From: Flavobacteriales bacterium
Lineage (GTDB): Bacteria > Bacteroidota > Bacteroidia > Flavobacteriales > Flavobacteriaceae
Length of the DNA stretch: 48,680 nucleotides
Assembly (NCBI GenBank): GCA_011524915.1
Contig: WTJH01000010.1
Coordinates: 1 to 48,680 of the forward strand
Direction: 5' to 3'
Below the pieces are notes generated by a model. That model was not told the DNA's origin and did no database searches. It saw only the letters and a program-made list of their open reading frames with translations. Below, piece by piece: positions 7,892 to 18,200 of this stretch; position 1 is the first letter of the stretch, and every line of letters starts with the position of its first letter. A program made the translations under genes and the position numbers.

Positions 7892-8242
7892 ATGCAAATA
7901 GAGGTGTTAAAATCCAAAATCCACAGGGTACGTGTAACTCATGCCGATCTGAATTATGTCGGGAGTATTACAATTGATAAAGACCTCATTGAGGCTGCTA
8001 ATCTAGTGGTGGGCGAAAAAGTTCAAGTGGTTAATGTCAATAATGGCGAGCGTTTGGATACCTATGTGATTGAAGGGACAGCAGGCTCTGGAGAAATAAC
8101 CATGAATGGACCAGCTGCCCGAAAGGTGCAACCAGGTGATATCGTCATTATCATTGCATATGCACACATGGATATCGATAGCGCCAGAACTTTTGAACCT
8201 ACTTTGATCTTTCCGGACGAGCAAACGAATCGTTTAGCTTAA
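7892..8242 (+). CDS. panD: Aspartate 1-decarboxylase proenzyme
   Basis: PanD decarboxylates aspartate to beta-alanine for pantothenate synthesis. The 116-residue length is typical. The self-processing site is visible as Gly24-Ser25 in [10 protein letters not shown]; cleavage there makes the pyruvoyl group. Other conserved blocks are [15 protein letters not shown] and [11 protein letters not shown]. It sits 13 bases after panC, the enzyme that uses its product. Confidence 0.95.
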   Translation: MQIEVLKSKIHRVRVTHADLNYVGSITIDKDLIEAANLVVGEKVQVVNVNNGERLDTYVIEGTAGSGEITMNGPAARKVQPGDIVIIIAYAHMDIDSARTFEPTLIFPDEQTNRLA

Positions 8243-8245
8243 ATC

Positions 8246-9220
8246 ATGCGTTTAAGAGCTCTTTTGAAAACCCTGATTCCTCTTTCTGTAGGAATCCTTT
8301 TTATTTACTTATCTGTACGTCAAACAACAGCAGAACAACAACAAGAAATTTGGTTCAATTTTAAAAAAGCAGACTTAAAATTTGTTTTCTTATCTGTTCT
8401 CTTTGGTTTCTTGAGTCATTTATCCAGGGCATACCGATGGTTGTATTTGCTTAAGCCTTTAGGGTACCAACCAAAATTCATCAATAGTGTTTTAACGGTT
8501 TTTGTTGCTTATATAGCCAATTTAGGAATCCCACGCTCAGGAGAAGTTTTGAGAGCTTCCTTACTCTGGAATTACGAAAAAGTTCCTTTCGATAAAAGCT
8601 TTGGAACCATAGTATTGGAGCGGCTTGTAGATTTAATTTTTCTAGCTCTTGTAGTAGGAATAGCCTTAATCCTACAATTCGATCTGATTTATAGTACTCT
8701 TTTTGGGGCTTCACGTTTGGATCTGTATACGGTACTCCTCTTCATAGGAAGCGGTTTACTCCTTTTTTTTGGGGTTAAATATTTTTGGAAGCGTTCTTTT
8801 TCTGGGAAAGCCCGAATTCAAAATTTTGTAGAGGGACTTCGCGATGGTATACTTTCGTTCCGTTCCATGGAGCATAAATGGGCATTTGTAGCTCATTCCG
8901 TGTTTATATGGACCATGTATATCGCCATGTTTTATGTCATTAAATGGACCGTTCCTCAAACCTTTGGATTGGGATTAGATGCTATAATCCCTGCATTTGT
9001 GGTGGGTGCATTAGCGATTTCAGCCACCAATGGAGGTATAGGAGTGTATCCTTTTGGAGTGGCATTAGTATTGCAGAGTTTTGGCATTGCAGAGGCGCCT
9101 AGCCTATCGTTTGGTTGGATCATGTGGACAGCACAAACCGCCATGGTGGTGTTGGCCGGGGGAGCTTCATTTTTATTACTACCTTTCGTAAATACCATTA
9201 AATCTTCCAGACATGGCTAA
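8246..9220 (+). CDS. Flippase-like integral membrane protein (LPG synthase TM / YbhN family)
   Basis: This 324-residue protein has about eight membrane segments. It shows the family pattern around residues 55-105 (GFLSHLSRAYRWLYLLKPLGY, GIPRSGEVLRA, ERLVDLIFL) of the lysylphosphatidylglycerol-synthase transmembrane or UPF0104 family. It lacks the soluble aminoacyl transferase domain of MprF, so lipid flipping or transport is more likely than lysyl transfer. It starts three bases after panD and overlaps radA by eight bases, so it is in the same transcription unit. The cargo is unknown. Confidence 0.85.
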   Translation: MRLRALLKTLIPLSVGILFIYLSVRQTTAEQQQEIWFNFKKADLKFVFLSVLFGFLSHLSRAYRWLYLLKPLGYQPKFINSVLTVFVAYIANLGIPRSGEVLRASLLWNYEKVPFDKSFGTIVLERLVDLIFLALVVGIALILQFDLIYSTLFGASRLDLYTVLLFIGSGLLLFFGVKYFWKRSFSGKARIQNFVEGLRDGILSFRSMEHKWAFVAHSVFIWTMYIAMFYVIKWTVPQTFGLGLDAIIPAFVVGALAISATNGGIGVYPFGVALVLQSFGIAEAPSLSFGWIMWTAQTAMVVLAGGASFLLLPFVNTIKSSRHG

Positions 9221-10568
9221 GGCCAAAAAAGCTTTTTTTTGTCAAAGTTGTGGAGCGCAACATCCCCAATGGCAAGGGCAATGTAAAGCCTGTAAGGAAT
9301 GGAATACCTTAGTGGAAGAAATCATTGCGCCGGCTCAAGGGACTGCTGCTAGTTCTGTCTCGAATCGGCAAAATAATACGCCTTTAGCGCTTACGGAGAT
9401 CCAGGCAGATCAAAACCCGCGAATGTTAAGTTTGGATCCTGAAATGAATCGAATTTTGGGAGGTGGTTTTGTCCCGGGAGCTGTTATGCTTTTGGGGGGA
9501 GAGCCCGGGATCGGGAAGTCCACTTTATTACTGCAGCTTTCGATGCAGATGGATCGTAAAGTTTTATACGTTTCTGGGGAAGAAAGTCTACAACAAATAA
9601 AATTGCGAGCCGATCGTCTGGGAGTCGCTACAGATCAGACCTTTATCTTGAGTGAAACCGATTTGGGGTCTATTTTTAGCCAGCTCGAAAAAGTAGCGCC
9701 CGAACTCATTATAATAGATTCTATTCAGACGCTTCAGAGCGACAGGATCGAAAGTGGAGCCGGTTCTGTTTCTCAAATTCGAGCCTGTACAGCCGAGTTG
9801 ATTCAGCTAGCGAAAACCACACAAATCCCCATCATTTTGGTAGGGCATATCACCAAGGAAGGGCAATTGGCAGGCCCCAAAATTCTAGAACATATGGTGG
9901 ACACGGTTTTGCAATTCGAAGGCGATCGAAATCATATGTATCGGATCATCCGAGTTCAAAAAAACCGTTTTGGAGCGACCTCTGAATTAGGGATCTATGA
10001 AATGCAAAGTGAAGGGCTCCGTCCGGTGACCAATCCTTCCGAAATTTTACTTTCCCAGCCTAGAGAAGGGTTCAGTGGCCACGCCGTTGTGGCAACAATC
10101 GAAGGGATTCGACCCTTGATGATCGAAGTACAAGCGTTGGTGAGTACAGCGGTTTATGGGACCCCTCAACGCTCGACTACTGGATTCAATGCCAAACGCT
10201 TGAATATGCTTTTGGCGGTTTTGGAAAAACGAGCAGGCTTTGCTTTGGCCACCAAAGACGTATTTATAAACATCGCTGGAGGATTAAGTCTGGAGGACCC
10301 GGCTTTGGATCTAGCCGTGATTGCAGCAATCTTATCCAGTTATCAGGATATAGCTCTCCCGGCTCAATGTTGTTTTGCTGCCGAAGTTGGCCTTTCGGGA
10401 GAACTACGACCCGTTCCTAAAGTAGAACAACGTATTTCTGAGGCAGCCAAATTAGGCTTTCAAACCATTATTGTTGCTCAGGCCGGAAAAAAACCTTTGG
10501 AGCATAAGGGCATCCAAATTATTGCCTTCGATAAATTAGAAGCTGTCTTAACATATCTTTTGGGATAA
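9213..10568 (+). CDS. radA: DNA repair protein RadA
   Basis: RadA is a RecA-related DnaB-type helicase that drives branch migration in recombinational repair. The 451-residue protein has the N-terminal C4 zinc finger (Cys10, Cys13, Cys24, Cys27), a Walker A motif GGEPGIGKST (about 95-104), the RadA signature KNRFG (250-254) and a Lon-like C-terminal domain from about residue 280. All expected elements are present. Its start overlaps the previous gene by eight bases, suggesting translational coupling. Confidence 0.96.
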   Translation: MAKAKKAFFCQSCGAQHPQWQGQCKACKEWNTLVEEIIAPAQGTAASSVSNRQNNTPLALTEIQADQNPRMLSLDPEMNRILGGGFVPGAVMLLGGEPGIGKSTLLLQLSMQMDRKVLYVSGEESLQQIKLRADRLGVATDQTFILSETDLGSIFSQLEKVAPELIIIDSIQTLQSDRIESGAGSVSQIRACTAELIQLAKTTQIPIILVGHITKEGQLAGPKILEHMVDTVLQFEGDRNHMYRIIRVQKNRFGATSELGIYEMQSEGLRPVTNPSEILLSQPREGFSGHAVVATIEGIRPLMIEVQALVSTAVYGTPQRSTTGFNAKRLNMLLAVLEKRAGFALATKDVFINIAGGLSLEDPALDLAVIAAILSSYQDIALPAQCCFAAEVGLSGELRPVPKVEQRISEAAKLGFQTIIVAQAGKKPLEHKGIQIIAFDKLEAVLTYLLG

Positions 10569-10623
10569 AAGCGCAGCATCCTTCCAAAAAAGACCTAATT
10601 TTAAAGTACCTATACGACGGTCT

Positions 10624-11964
10624 ATGGAAAAAATTATTCAACAGTTTTTAGACGATGTACATCGTCGAAATCAAAATGAACCTGAATTTTTACAGGCAGT
10701 TTCTGAAGTAGCTGAAAATGTATTGCCCTATATCGTAGCGAACGATATCTACTATGGACAAAATATTTTACTACGGATGGTTGAGCCGGAGCGGGTCGTT
10801 TCTTTTCGAGTAGCTTGGATTGACGACCAAGAACAGATTCAAGTGAATCGCGGCTATCGAATTGAAATGAATTCTGCTATTGGACCCTATAAGGGAGGCT
10901 TGCGTTTTCATCCTTCGGTAAACTTAAGTGTCCTAAAATTTTTGGCATTTGAACAGATTTTTAAAAACAGCCTCACGACTCTGCCCATGGGTGGAGGAAA
11001 AGGAGGTTCAGATTTTGATCCCAAAGGAAAATCAGATACCGAAGTGATGCGATTTTGTCAGAGTTTTATGACCGAGCTTTTTCGTCATATTGGTCCCAAT
11101 CGGGATATTCCTGCAGGAGATATAGGTGTTGGCAGTAGAGAAATCGGCTATCTTTTTGGACAATACAAACGCCTGAAGAATGAATTTACAGGAGTACTTA
11201 CAGGAAAAGGCGTGAGTTGGGGCGGTTCTTTGATCCGTCCAGAAGCAACAGGTTATGGAGTCGTTTATTTTGTTGAAAATATGTTGGCGCATCATTCCGA
11301 GAGTTTTGAGGGGAAAGACGTGGTAATTTCCGGCTCTGGAAATGTAGCCCAATACGCTGCTGAAAAAGCAATTCAGTTGGGTGCCCGAGTGTTGACTCTT
11401 TCAGACTCTTCGGGTTATATTTTTGACCCTGATGGGATTGATGCAGAAAAATTAAATTTTGTGATGCGTCTTAAAAATGAAGAACGCAAACGCATTCATC
11501 ACTATGTAGAGGCGTATCCTAAAGCACAGTTTATCAAGAACAAAACCCCATGGGAAGTCCCCTGTCAAATAGCACTTCCTTGTGCGACTCAGAATGAACT
11601 TCAATTTAAAGATGCTCAAACACTGGTGGCCAACGGATGTAGAGCTGTAGGAGAAGGGGCTAATATGCCTGCCACTCCCGAAGCCATTCATCATTTTATA
11701 GAACAACAAATTTTATTTGCTCCCGGGAAAGCTTCTAATGCGGGTGGTGTTGCAGTTTCTGGTCTTGAAATGGCTCAAAACTCACTTCGTTACAGCTGGA
11801 GTAGAGATGAAGTGGATCAGAAATTAAAAACCATCATGGGCGATATTCACGATTCGTGTGTCAGTTATGGAAGTGAACAAAATTATATCAACTACGTCAA
11901 AGGAGCCAATATCGCTGGTTTTGTAAAAGTAGCAGATGCGATGTTGGCCCAAGGAGTCGTTTAG
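10624..11964 (+). CDS. gdhA: Glutamate dehydrogenase (probably NADP-dependent)
   Basis: The 446-residue protein matches hexameric bacterial glutamate dehydrogenase, which interconverts 2-oxoglutarate plus ammonia and glutamate. Visible motifs are GPYKGGLRFHPSV (87-99), PMGGGKGGSDFDP with the catalytic lysine at about 126, DIPAGDIGVG, and the Rossmann stretch VVISGSGNVAQYAAEKA. Length and the KGGSDFDPKGKSD form resemble the NADP-type assimilatory enzymes. A 55-base gap separates it from radA, and recO starts three bases after its stop. Confidence 0.95.
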   Translation: MEKIIQQFLDDVHRRNQNEPEFLQAVSEVAENVLPYIVANDIYYGQNILLRMVEPERVVSFRVAWIDDQEQIQVNRGYRIEMNSAIGPYKGGLRFHPSVNLSVLKFLAFEQIFKNSLTTLPMGGGKGGSDFDPKGKSDTEVMRFCQSFMTELFRHIGPNRDIPAGDIGVGSREIGYLFGQYKRLKNEFTGVLTGKGVSWGGSLIRPEATGYGVVYFVENMLAHHSESFEGKDVVISGSGNVAQYAAEKAIQLGARVLTLSDSSGYIFDPDGIDAEKLNFVMRLKNEERKRIHHYVEAYPKAQFIKNKTPWEVPCQIALPCATQNELQFKDAQTLVANGCRAVGEGANMPATPEAIHHFIEQQILFAPGKASNAGGVAVSGLEMAQNSLRYSWSRDEVDQKLKTIMGDIHDSCVSYGSEQNYINYVKGANIAGFVKVADAMLAQGVV

Positions 11965-11967
11965 TTC

Positions 11968-12690
11968 ATGACTGTAAACCTTAGACTTTTGGTGCTGGGG
12001 ACTACCAAATACAGTGATTCCAGCCTTATTTTACACGGATATACACCAGAATTGGGGCGGATTACTCTTATGCTTAAAGGGGTGAGGAACGCTAAAAGAG
12101 GGAGTATTCGAACGGCATTGTTTCAACCGCTCAATCATTTGGAGGCCGTTGTAGATTATAAGCCCAATCGGGGGATGCATTATCTGAAAGAGGCCAAAGT
12201 GTATTCGGTTTATAAAACCCTCCACCAGGACATCAGCAAAAGTTCCGTGATTTTGTTTTTGTCGGATATTTTAAATCAAGTTCTTAGAGAAGAACAACAG
12301 GAAAACGAGCCTTTATTTCACTTTTTGGTCCACGCGTTAGACTGGTTTGATTGTACGGATAAGTCAGCAAATTTTCATTTAAAATTCCTGATGGAATTCA
12401 CCAAATTTCTAGGACTATATCCCAATTTTTCTGGAACCAAAACCGATTTTTTTGATTTAGCTTCAGGTTCTTATGTCTCCCAAGAACCCTACGAAAATGG
12501 GTTGATAGCCCCCCTTTTAAATCATTGGGAAAGTTTAGATGCTTGCAGCTTCGAATCCTTAGAAAAGCTTCAGCTCAACCAACAAATAAGGCAGCAGTTG
12601 TTAAGTCAAATCATCGTATATTACCGCTTACATATACAGCAATTTAAAGAACCAAAATCTTTAGCAGTACTCCATGGACTTTTCAACTAG
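11968..12690 (+). CDS. recO: DNA repair protein RecO
   Basis: RecO helps RecR load RecA onto SSB-coated single-stranded DNA. The 240-residue protein has the expected N-terminal OB-fold region (VLGTTKYSDSSLILHGYTPELGRITLMLKGVRN) followed by a helical domain. No cysteine zinc cluster is seen in the C-terminal half, as in some Bacteroidota RecO proteins. Its 3' end overlaps the following TonB receptor gene by 17 bases. Family assignment rests on the N-terminal pattern, length and the recO / receptor / ileS order. Confidence 0.88.
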   Translation: MTVNLRLLVLGTTKYSDSSLILHGYTPELGRITLMLKGVRNAKRGSIRTALFQPLNHLEAVVDYKPNRGMHYLKEAKVYSVYKTLHQDISKSSVILFLSDILNQVLREEQQENEPLFHFLVHALDWFDCTDKSANFHLKFLMEFTKFLGLYPNFSGTKTDFFDLASGSYVSQEPYENGLIAPLLNHWESLDACSFESLEKLQLNQQIRQQLLSQIIVYYRLHIQQFKEPKSLAVLHGLFN

Positions 12691-15166
12691 GCTTTTTTGG
12701 GCTTTAGGGATTTTATTTTTCGGACTTTTTCCGAAACAGCTCTATGGACAAACCTTGATCGTTCGGAATGCTCAGTCCCAAGAAACACTTGCGCAGGTTG
12801 CGGTTTTTACACCCGATAAATCGCATTATACTCTAACAGATTCTCTGGGGGTAGCCTCATTGGAAGGTTTTGCTACCAAGACATGGCTTCGGTTTCAACT
12901 GTTAGGCTTTGAAGACCTAAACGTATATTGGGAGGGAGAATCCTTGTTGGAAGTTGGGCTGCAACCCCAAACCGAAAATTTAGAAGAGGTTATTTTATCG
13001 GTGGCGCGCTCAGCAAACAAACGAAGGGCATTGGCCGAAAAAGTAAGTGTAATTCAAGGCCAGATGATTCGAGAAAATCGGACCGGAACAGCTGCTGAAC
13101 TCTTGCAACGGGCTCCCGGTGTTCGGATTCAGAAAAGTCAAGGAGGCGGAGGTTCTCCTGTGATACGCGGGTTCGAAGCCAATCGAATTTTATTGGTAGT
13201 CGACGGGGTTCGGATGAACAATGCGATCTATCGATCGGGTCATTTACAAAATGCGATCACTATAGACCCTAATATATTGGAACGGGTAGAAATTGTTTAT
13301 GGCTCTTCTTCGGTAGGTTACGGGAGCGATGCTCTCGGAGGAGTTGTACATTATTATACCAAGAGTCCTAGGATTGGTTCAGAAGCCTCTGTCCAGTCGA
13401 GTTGGAATAGTAGTTTTAATTCGGCTAATAGTGCCTGGGTACAACACGCATCTGTAGAAACCAATCAAGAACGTTGGGGAAGCTATTCGGCTTTGACCTA
13501 TTCGAGTTTCGGCGATATCCGAATGGGGAAGAATAGGTTTCACGATTATGCCGATTGGGGAAAAAATTTCGAATATTCCGAAAATAATCGCGAAATATAT
13601 GCAGCTCAAGCGACCACCAATGAAGATCCAAACCTGCAAAAACATACGGGCTACAGTCAGTGGGATTTTTTCCACAAACTCGTCTATCAAAAAAATGAAA
13701 GACAACAGTGGGGATTAAACTTTCAGTTTTCGCGTTCTTCAGATATCGACCGTTATGATAAGCTGAATGAATACAGCGGAGAAGAGTTAAAATTTAGCGA
13801 ATGGTTCTATGGGCCTCAAATGAGATTTTTGGTCGCCCCACGGGTAGATTTCTATCCTCAAAAACGGTGGATGGATCACGGAAAAGTGATCTTGGCTTAT
13901 CAGTATGTAGAAGAATCTAGAAATAGCCGCCGCTTCAATAGTCTAAACCGGAAGTCTCAGGAAGAAACAGTTTATGTCTGGAGCTTAAATGCCGATTTTG
14001 AAACCCAAAAACAAGAGGGCCAAAAATGGTCTTATGGGACCGAGATCTTATACAATCAAATTCAATCCATCGCTTATGAAAGGGAACTCCAAGTCAACAA
14101 TAACCGAATTGAGAGTTTGGGGATTCGATTGCCCGTTCCCACCCGTTACCCTTCGGACGGATCCAGCTATACGAGTTTTGCGGTTTACCTCAATTGGATT
14201 TATGAACTATCCGAAAAACTCACCCTAAATGCAGGGTCCCGATTAACGTTTACTTCTATTGCCGCCCAATGGGATGACGTGGCTCAAATCAGCAGTTCTT
14301 TATCTCAGGTGGAGTTGGCTTCTGAAGCCCTGACCAATACGGTTGCAGTCACCTATCGACCCACCCTAAAGTGGCAGTGGAATACCCTGTTTTCCAATGG
14401 TTTTCGAAGCCCAAACATCGACGATATTGGGAAAATTCGAGAAAGCAACGGACAACTCATAGTACCCAACGACTTTTTAAAACCCGAATATGCCTATACC
14501 GTAGAATCATCTCTTCGGTTCAACAGTCTGGATCGGAATTTTTATGCTGCCGTAAACGTTTTTGGGACGCTAGTTTCACGTCATATTGTTCGCTCGGATT
14601 ACATCATTTTTTCAGATACATCGACAGAAGACCCAAATACTATTCTTTATAACGGAGAGGAGGTAAACACCATTGCCAATAAAAATCTTGGAAATCGGAG
14701 GATTTATGGAGGCTCCTTCGATATGCGCTATAATTTGAATCAGCAATGGAAATCTCAAACCAGTCTAACCTATACATCTGCATTCAATCATGTTCAGTAT
14801 GGCCCTATGCCGTCCATATCTCCTTTTTTTGGGTACTGGGATTTGAGCTATGAGAAGCAGGCATTTATGGCTACGCTTCGAGTAGATTTTAGTGCAGCTA
14901 AAGACCCTAAAGATTATAGCTTAGGAGGGGAAGACGGTCTGGAAGAAACACCACTAATTGACCCTGAGGCGACCAATCTTCGTCAGCGATATGCGGGCAT
15001 GCCTGCTTGGCAAGATTGGAGTTTGGTTGGGCGTTATCGTCCTTCGGAACGTTTGGAAATTCATATGGGAGTAACCAATATACTCGACGCTCACTACCGG
15101 ACTTTTGCTTCTGGAATTTCAGCTCCCGGAAGGAGTTTACGCCTAGGAATCGATCTAAAATTTTAG
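12674..15166 (+). CDS. TonB-dependent outer-membrane receptor (complete)
   Basis: The 830-residue protein has a signal peptide (about 1-25, ending LYGQ) and a short beta-sandwich N-terminal domain (about 26-105). A plug domain follows (ENRTGTAAELLQRAPGVRIQKSQGGGGSPVIRGFEANRILLVVDGVRMNN, about 130-200). A 22-strand-type barrel ends in a terminal aromatic-rich strand (SLRLGIDLKF). The plug resembles heme/siderophore/cobalamin-class receptors, not SusC. The start lies 17 bases inside recO, so expression is probably coupled to the repair gene. The ligand is not readable from sequence, and no metal-uptake partner genes are nearby. Confidence 0.92.
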   Translation: MDFSTRLFWALGILFFGLFPKQLYGQTLIVRNAQSQETLAQVAVFTPDKSHYTLTDSLGVASLEGFATKTWLRFQLLGFEDLNVYWEGESLLEVGLQPQTENLEEVILSVARSANKRRALAEKVSVIQGQMIRENRTGTAAELLQRAPGVRIQKSQGGGGSPVIRGFEANRILLVVDGVRMNNAIYRSGHLQNAITIDPNILERVEIVYGSSSVGYGSDALGGVVHYYTKSPRIGSEASVQSSWNSSFNSANSAWVQHASVETNQERWGSYSALTYSSFGDIRMGKNRFHDYADWGKNFEYSENNREIYAAQATTNEDPNLQKHTGYSQWDFFHKLVYQKNERQQWGLNFQFSRSSDIDRYDKLNEYSGEELKFSEWFYGPQMRFLVAPRVDFYPQKRWMDHGKVILAYQYVEESRNSRRFNSLNRKSQEETVYVWSLNADFETQKQEGQKWSYGTEILYNQIQSIAYERELQVNNNRIESLGIRLPVPTRYPSDGSSYTSFAVYLNWIYELSEKLTLNAGSRLTFTSIAAQWDDVAQISSSLSQVELASEALTNTVAVTYRPTLKWQWNTLFSNGFRSPNIDDIGKIRESNGQLIVPNDFLKPEYAYTVESSLRFNSLDRNFYAAVNVFGTLVSRHIVRSDYIIFSDTSTEDPNTILYNGEEVNTIANKNLGNRRIYGGSFDMRYNLNQQWKSQTSLTYTSAFNHVQYGPMPSISPFFGYWDLSYEKQAFMATLRVDFSAAKDPKDYSLGGEDGLEETPLIDPEATNLRQRYAGMPAWQDWSLVGRYRPSERLEIHMGVTNILDAHYRTFASGISAPGRSLRLGIDLKF

Positions 15167-15189
15167 ACCATAAATCAGGCCAAATTCCT

Positions 15190-15197
15190 TAATTTCG
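15190..15197 (+). promoter_or_regulatory. Possible -7 element TAATTTCG before ileS
   Basis: TAATTTCG differs from TAnnTTTG at one base. It lies 22 bases before the ileS ATG at 15220. Weak evidence on its own. Confidence 0.3.
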
Positions 15198-15219
15198 CAG
15201 CACTTAACAAATTGCTTAC

Positions 15220-18200
15220 ATGGGCTTTAAGGAATATAAACATTTGAATCTGCCGCAAACTGCTGAGGAGATTCAACAGTTTTGGGAACAAGAGGATGTA
15301 TTTCACAGGAGTATCACCGAACGCGAGGGGGCTCCTGACTATGTATTTTTTGAAGGTCCTCCTTCTGCCAATGGGATGCCAGGGATCCACCACGTGATGG
15401 CCCGAACCATCAAAGACCTCTTTTGTCGATACAAAACTCAAAAAGGGTTTCAAGTCAAACGTAAAGCCGGATGGGATACCCATGGACTACCAGTAGAATT
15501 GGGAGTTGAAAAAGAGTTGGGCATAAGCAAAGAAGATATTGGAACCAAGATTACTGTAGAAGAGTATAGTGCCGCTTGTAAACAAGCTGTAATGCGGTAT
15601 ACCGATGTTTGGAACAATTTAACCCATCAAATGGGGTATTGGGTGGATACAGATAATCCCTATGTTACTTATACCTCAAAATACATGGAATCTGTTTGGT
15701 GGTTGTTACAGCAGATCTATCAAAAAGGACTGTTGTATAAAGGGTATACCATACAGCCTTATTCTCCTATGGCGGGAACAGGATTAAGCTCTCATGAACT
15801 CAATCAACCCGGAACCTATCAGGATGTAAGTGATACTACGGTTACCGCCCAATTCAAACTTTTGGACGATAGCCTTCCAAAGACTTGGGTCGACTCTGTT
15901 CCTCTGTATGCTTTGGCATGGACCACAACCCCTTGGACGCTCCCATCCAATACAGCTCTAACGGTAGGCCCTAAAATTGATTATGTAGTTATTCAGACCT
16001 ACAATCAGTATACGCATCAACCCGTACGTGTACTTTTAGCGGAAAAACTAATAGCAAAGCAATTTGCTAAGAAATATGTTCAAGTATCGGAGGTAGAAGA
16101 ATTACAGAACTATCAAGCTGCCGATAAACACATTCCCTTTTGTATCGTAGAACGTGCCAAAGGAGAAGCACTTGTTGATATTCGATACGAACAACTTTGG
16201 GAATCTGGACCCAAGCCGATGGAAAATCCCGAAAATGCATTTCGGATCATCGCCGGGGATTTTGTAACGACGGAAGACGGAACGGGGATCGTTCATACCG
16301 CACCGACTTTTGGAGCCGACGATGCTAAAGTGGCTGCCGAAGCAATTCCTCCGGTTCCTCCGCTATTGGTAGAAGATACGAATGGCAATCAGGTTCCATT
16401 GGTCGATCTTAAAGGGCGGTTTCGTCCCGAAGTGGGAGCCCTTGGAGGACGCTTTGTAAAAAACGAATATTATCCGGAAGGGGAGGCCCCCGAAAAATCC
16501 GTAGACGTTGAAATTGCCATCGAGCTGAAAACTCGAAACAGAGCTTTTAAAGTTGAAAAATACGTTCACTCGTATCCCAACTGTTGGCGTACCGACAAGC
16601 CCATACTTTATTATCCATTAGATTCCTGGTTTATTAAAGCAACTGAGGTTCGTTCTCGGATGGTGGAACTCAACCAGCAGATCAATTGGAAACCTCAATC
16701 TACCGGAGAAGGGCGTTTTGGGAATTGGCTATCCAATGCCAATGATTGGAATTTGTCGCGTTCTCGATTTTGGGGAATTCCTTTACCTATTTGGAGAAGT
16801 GAAGACGGGACAGTAGAACGTATCATTGGATCGGTGACTGAGCTGAAGTCTGCTATACAAGAGTCTATAGAAGCCGGTTTTATGGACCAAGATCCTTATC
16901 CAGATTTTGTTCCGGGCGATATGAGTGACAGCAATTACGAACAAATAGATTTGCACAAACATCTGGTCGATCAGATCATTTTAGTCGGACCCCAAGGGGA
17001 GCGCTTAGAGCGGGAACCCGACCTAATCGATGTTTGGTTCGATTCGGGTGCAATGCCCTACGCCCAATGGCACTACCCCTTCGAAAACAAGGATTTAATA
17101 GATTCCAACAAAGCTTTTCCTGCAGATTATATAGCCGAGGGGGTCGACCAGACTCGTGGTTGGTTTTATACCCTTCATGCTATAGCCACGCTCGTTTTTG
17201 ACGATTTAGCCTATAAAAACGTAGTCTCTAATGGCTTAGTTTTGGACAAAACAGGCCAGAAGATGTCCAAACGCTTGGGGAATGCTATAGATCCTTTTGA
17301 GACATTGAATACTCATGGTCCTGATGCCACCCGATGGTATATGATTGCAAATGCCAACCCATGGGACAATTTAAAGTTCGACTTGGAGGGAATTGTCGAA
17401 ACCAAAAGAAAGTTTTTTGGGACACTATATAACACCTATTCCTTTTTTGCTCTTTATGCCAATATCGACGGCTTCCATTTAAAGGAAGATGAAATTCCAG
17501 TAGCCAAACGAGTAGAACTGGATCGTTGGATTTTATCGGAGCTTCATTCCTTAATCGCACAAGTGGATGAAGACTACAACGCATACGAGCCTACCCGGGC
17601 TGCACGAGCTATAAGCGAATTTGTTCAAGAAAAATTGAGTAATTGGTATGTTCGACTTTCCAGAAGACGGTTTTGGAAAGGGACCTACGGAAAAGACAAA
17701 ATTGCAGCCTACCAGACCCTACACACTTGTTTGACTGCGGTAGCTCAATTGATGGCTCCGATTGCACCTTTCTTTGCAGAGCGCTTGTATCGCGATTTGC
17801 TTCAGTTGGAAGGCAGCAATGCGTCTGTTCATATGGCAAACTTCCCAAGCTCCGAAAATTCTTATATCGACGCTCCTTTAGAAAGCAGAATTAATACAGC
17901 TCGACTGCTAACTTCTTTAGCGCTTTCTATTCGTAAAAAAGAAAAGATAAAAGTTCGACAGCCTTTACAAAAGATGTTGGTCCCTGTCAAGGGAGCCGCC
18001 GAGTTGGCTGAAATGGAGTTGATAGCGGATCAATTAAAATCGGAAATCAACCTAAAAGAAATCGAATTTATTGACGATAAAAACGATTTATTAGTCAAGG
18101 AAATCAAGCCAAATTTTAAACGCTTAGGGCCGCGTTTTGGGAAACAAATGAAAGCCGTAGCTGCGGCGATTAACGGTTTTTCACAGGATCAAATCGACAC

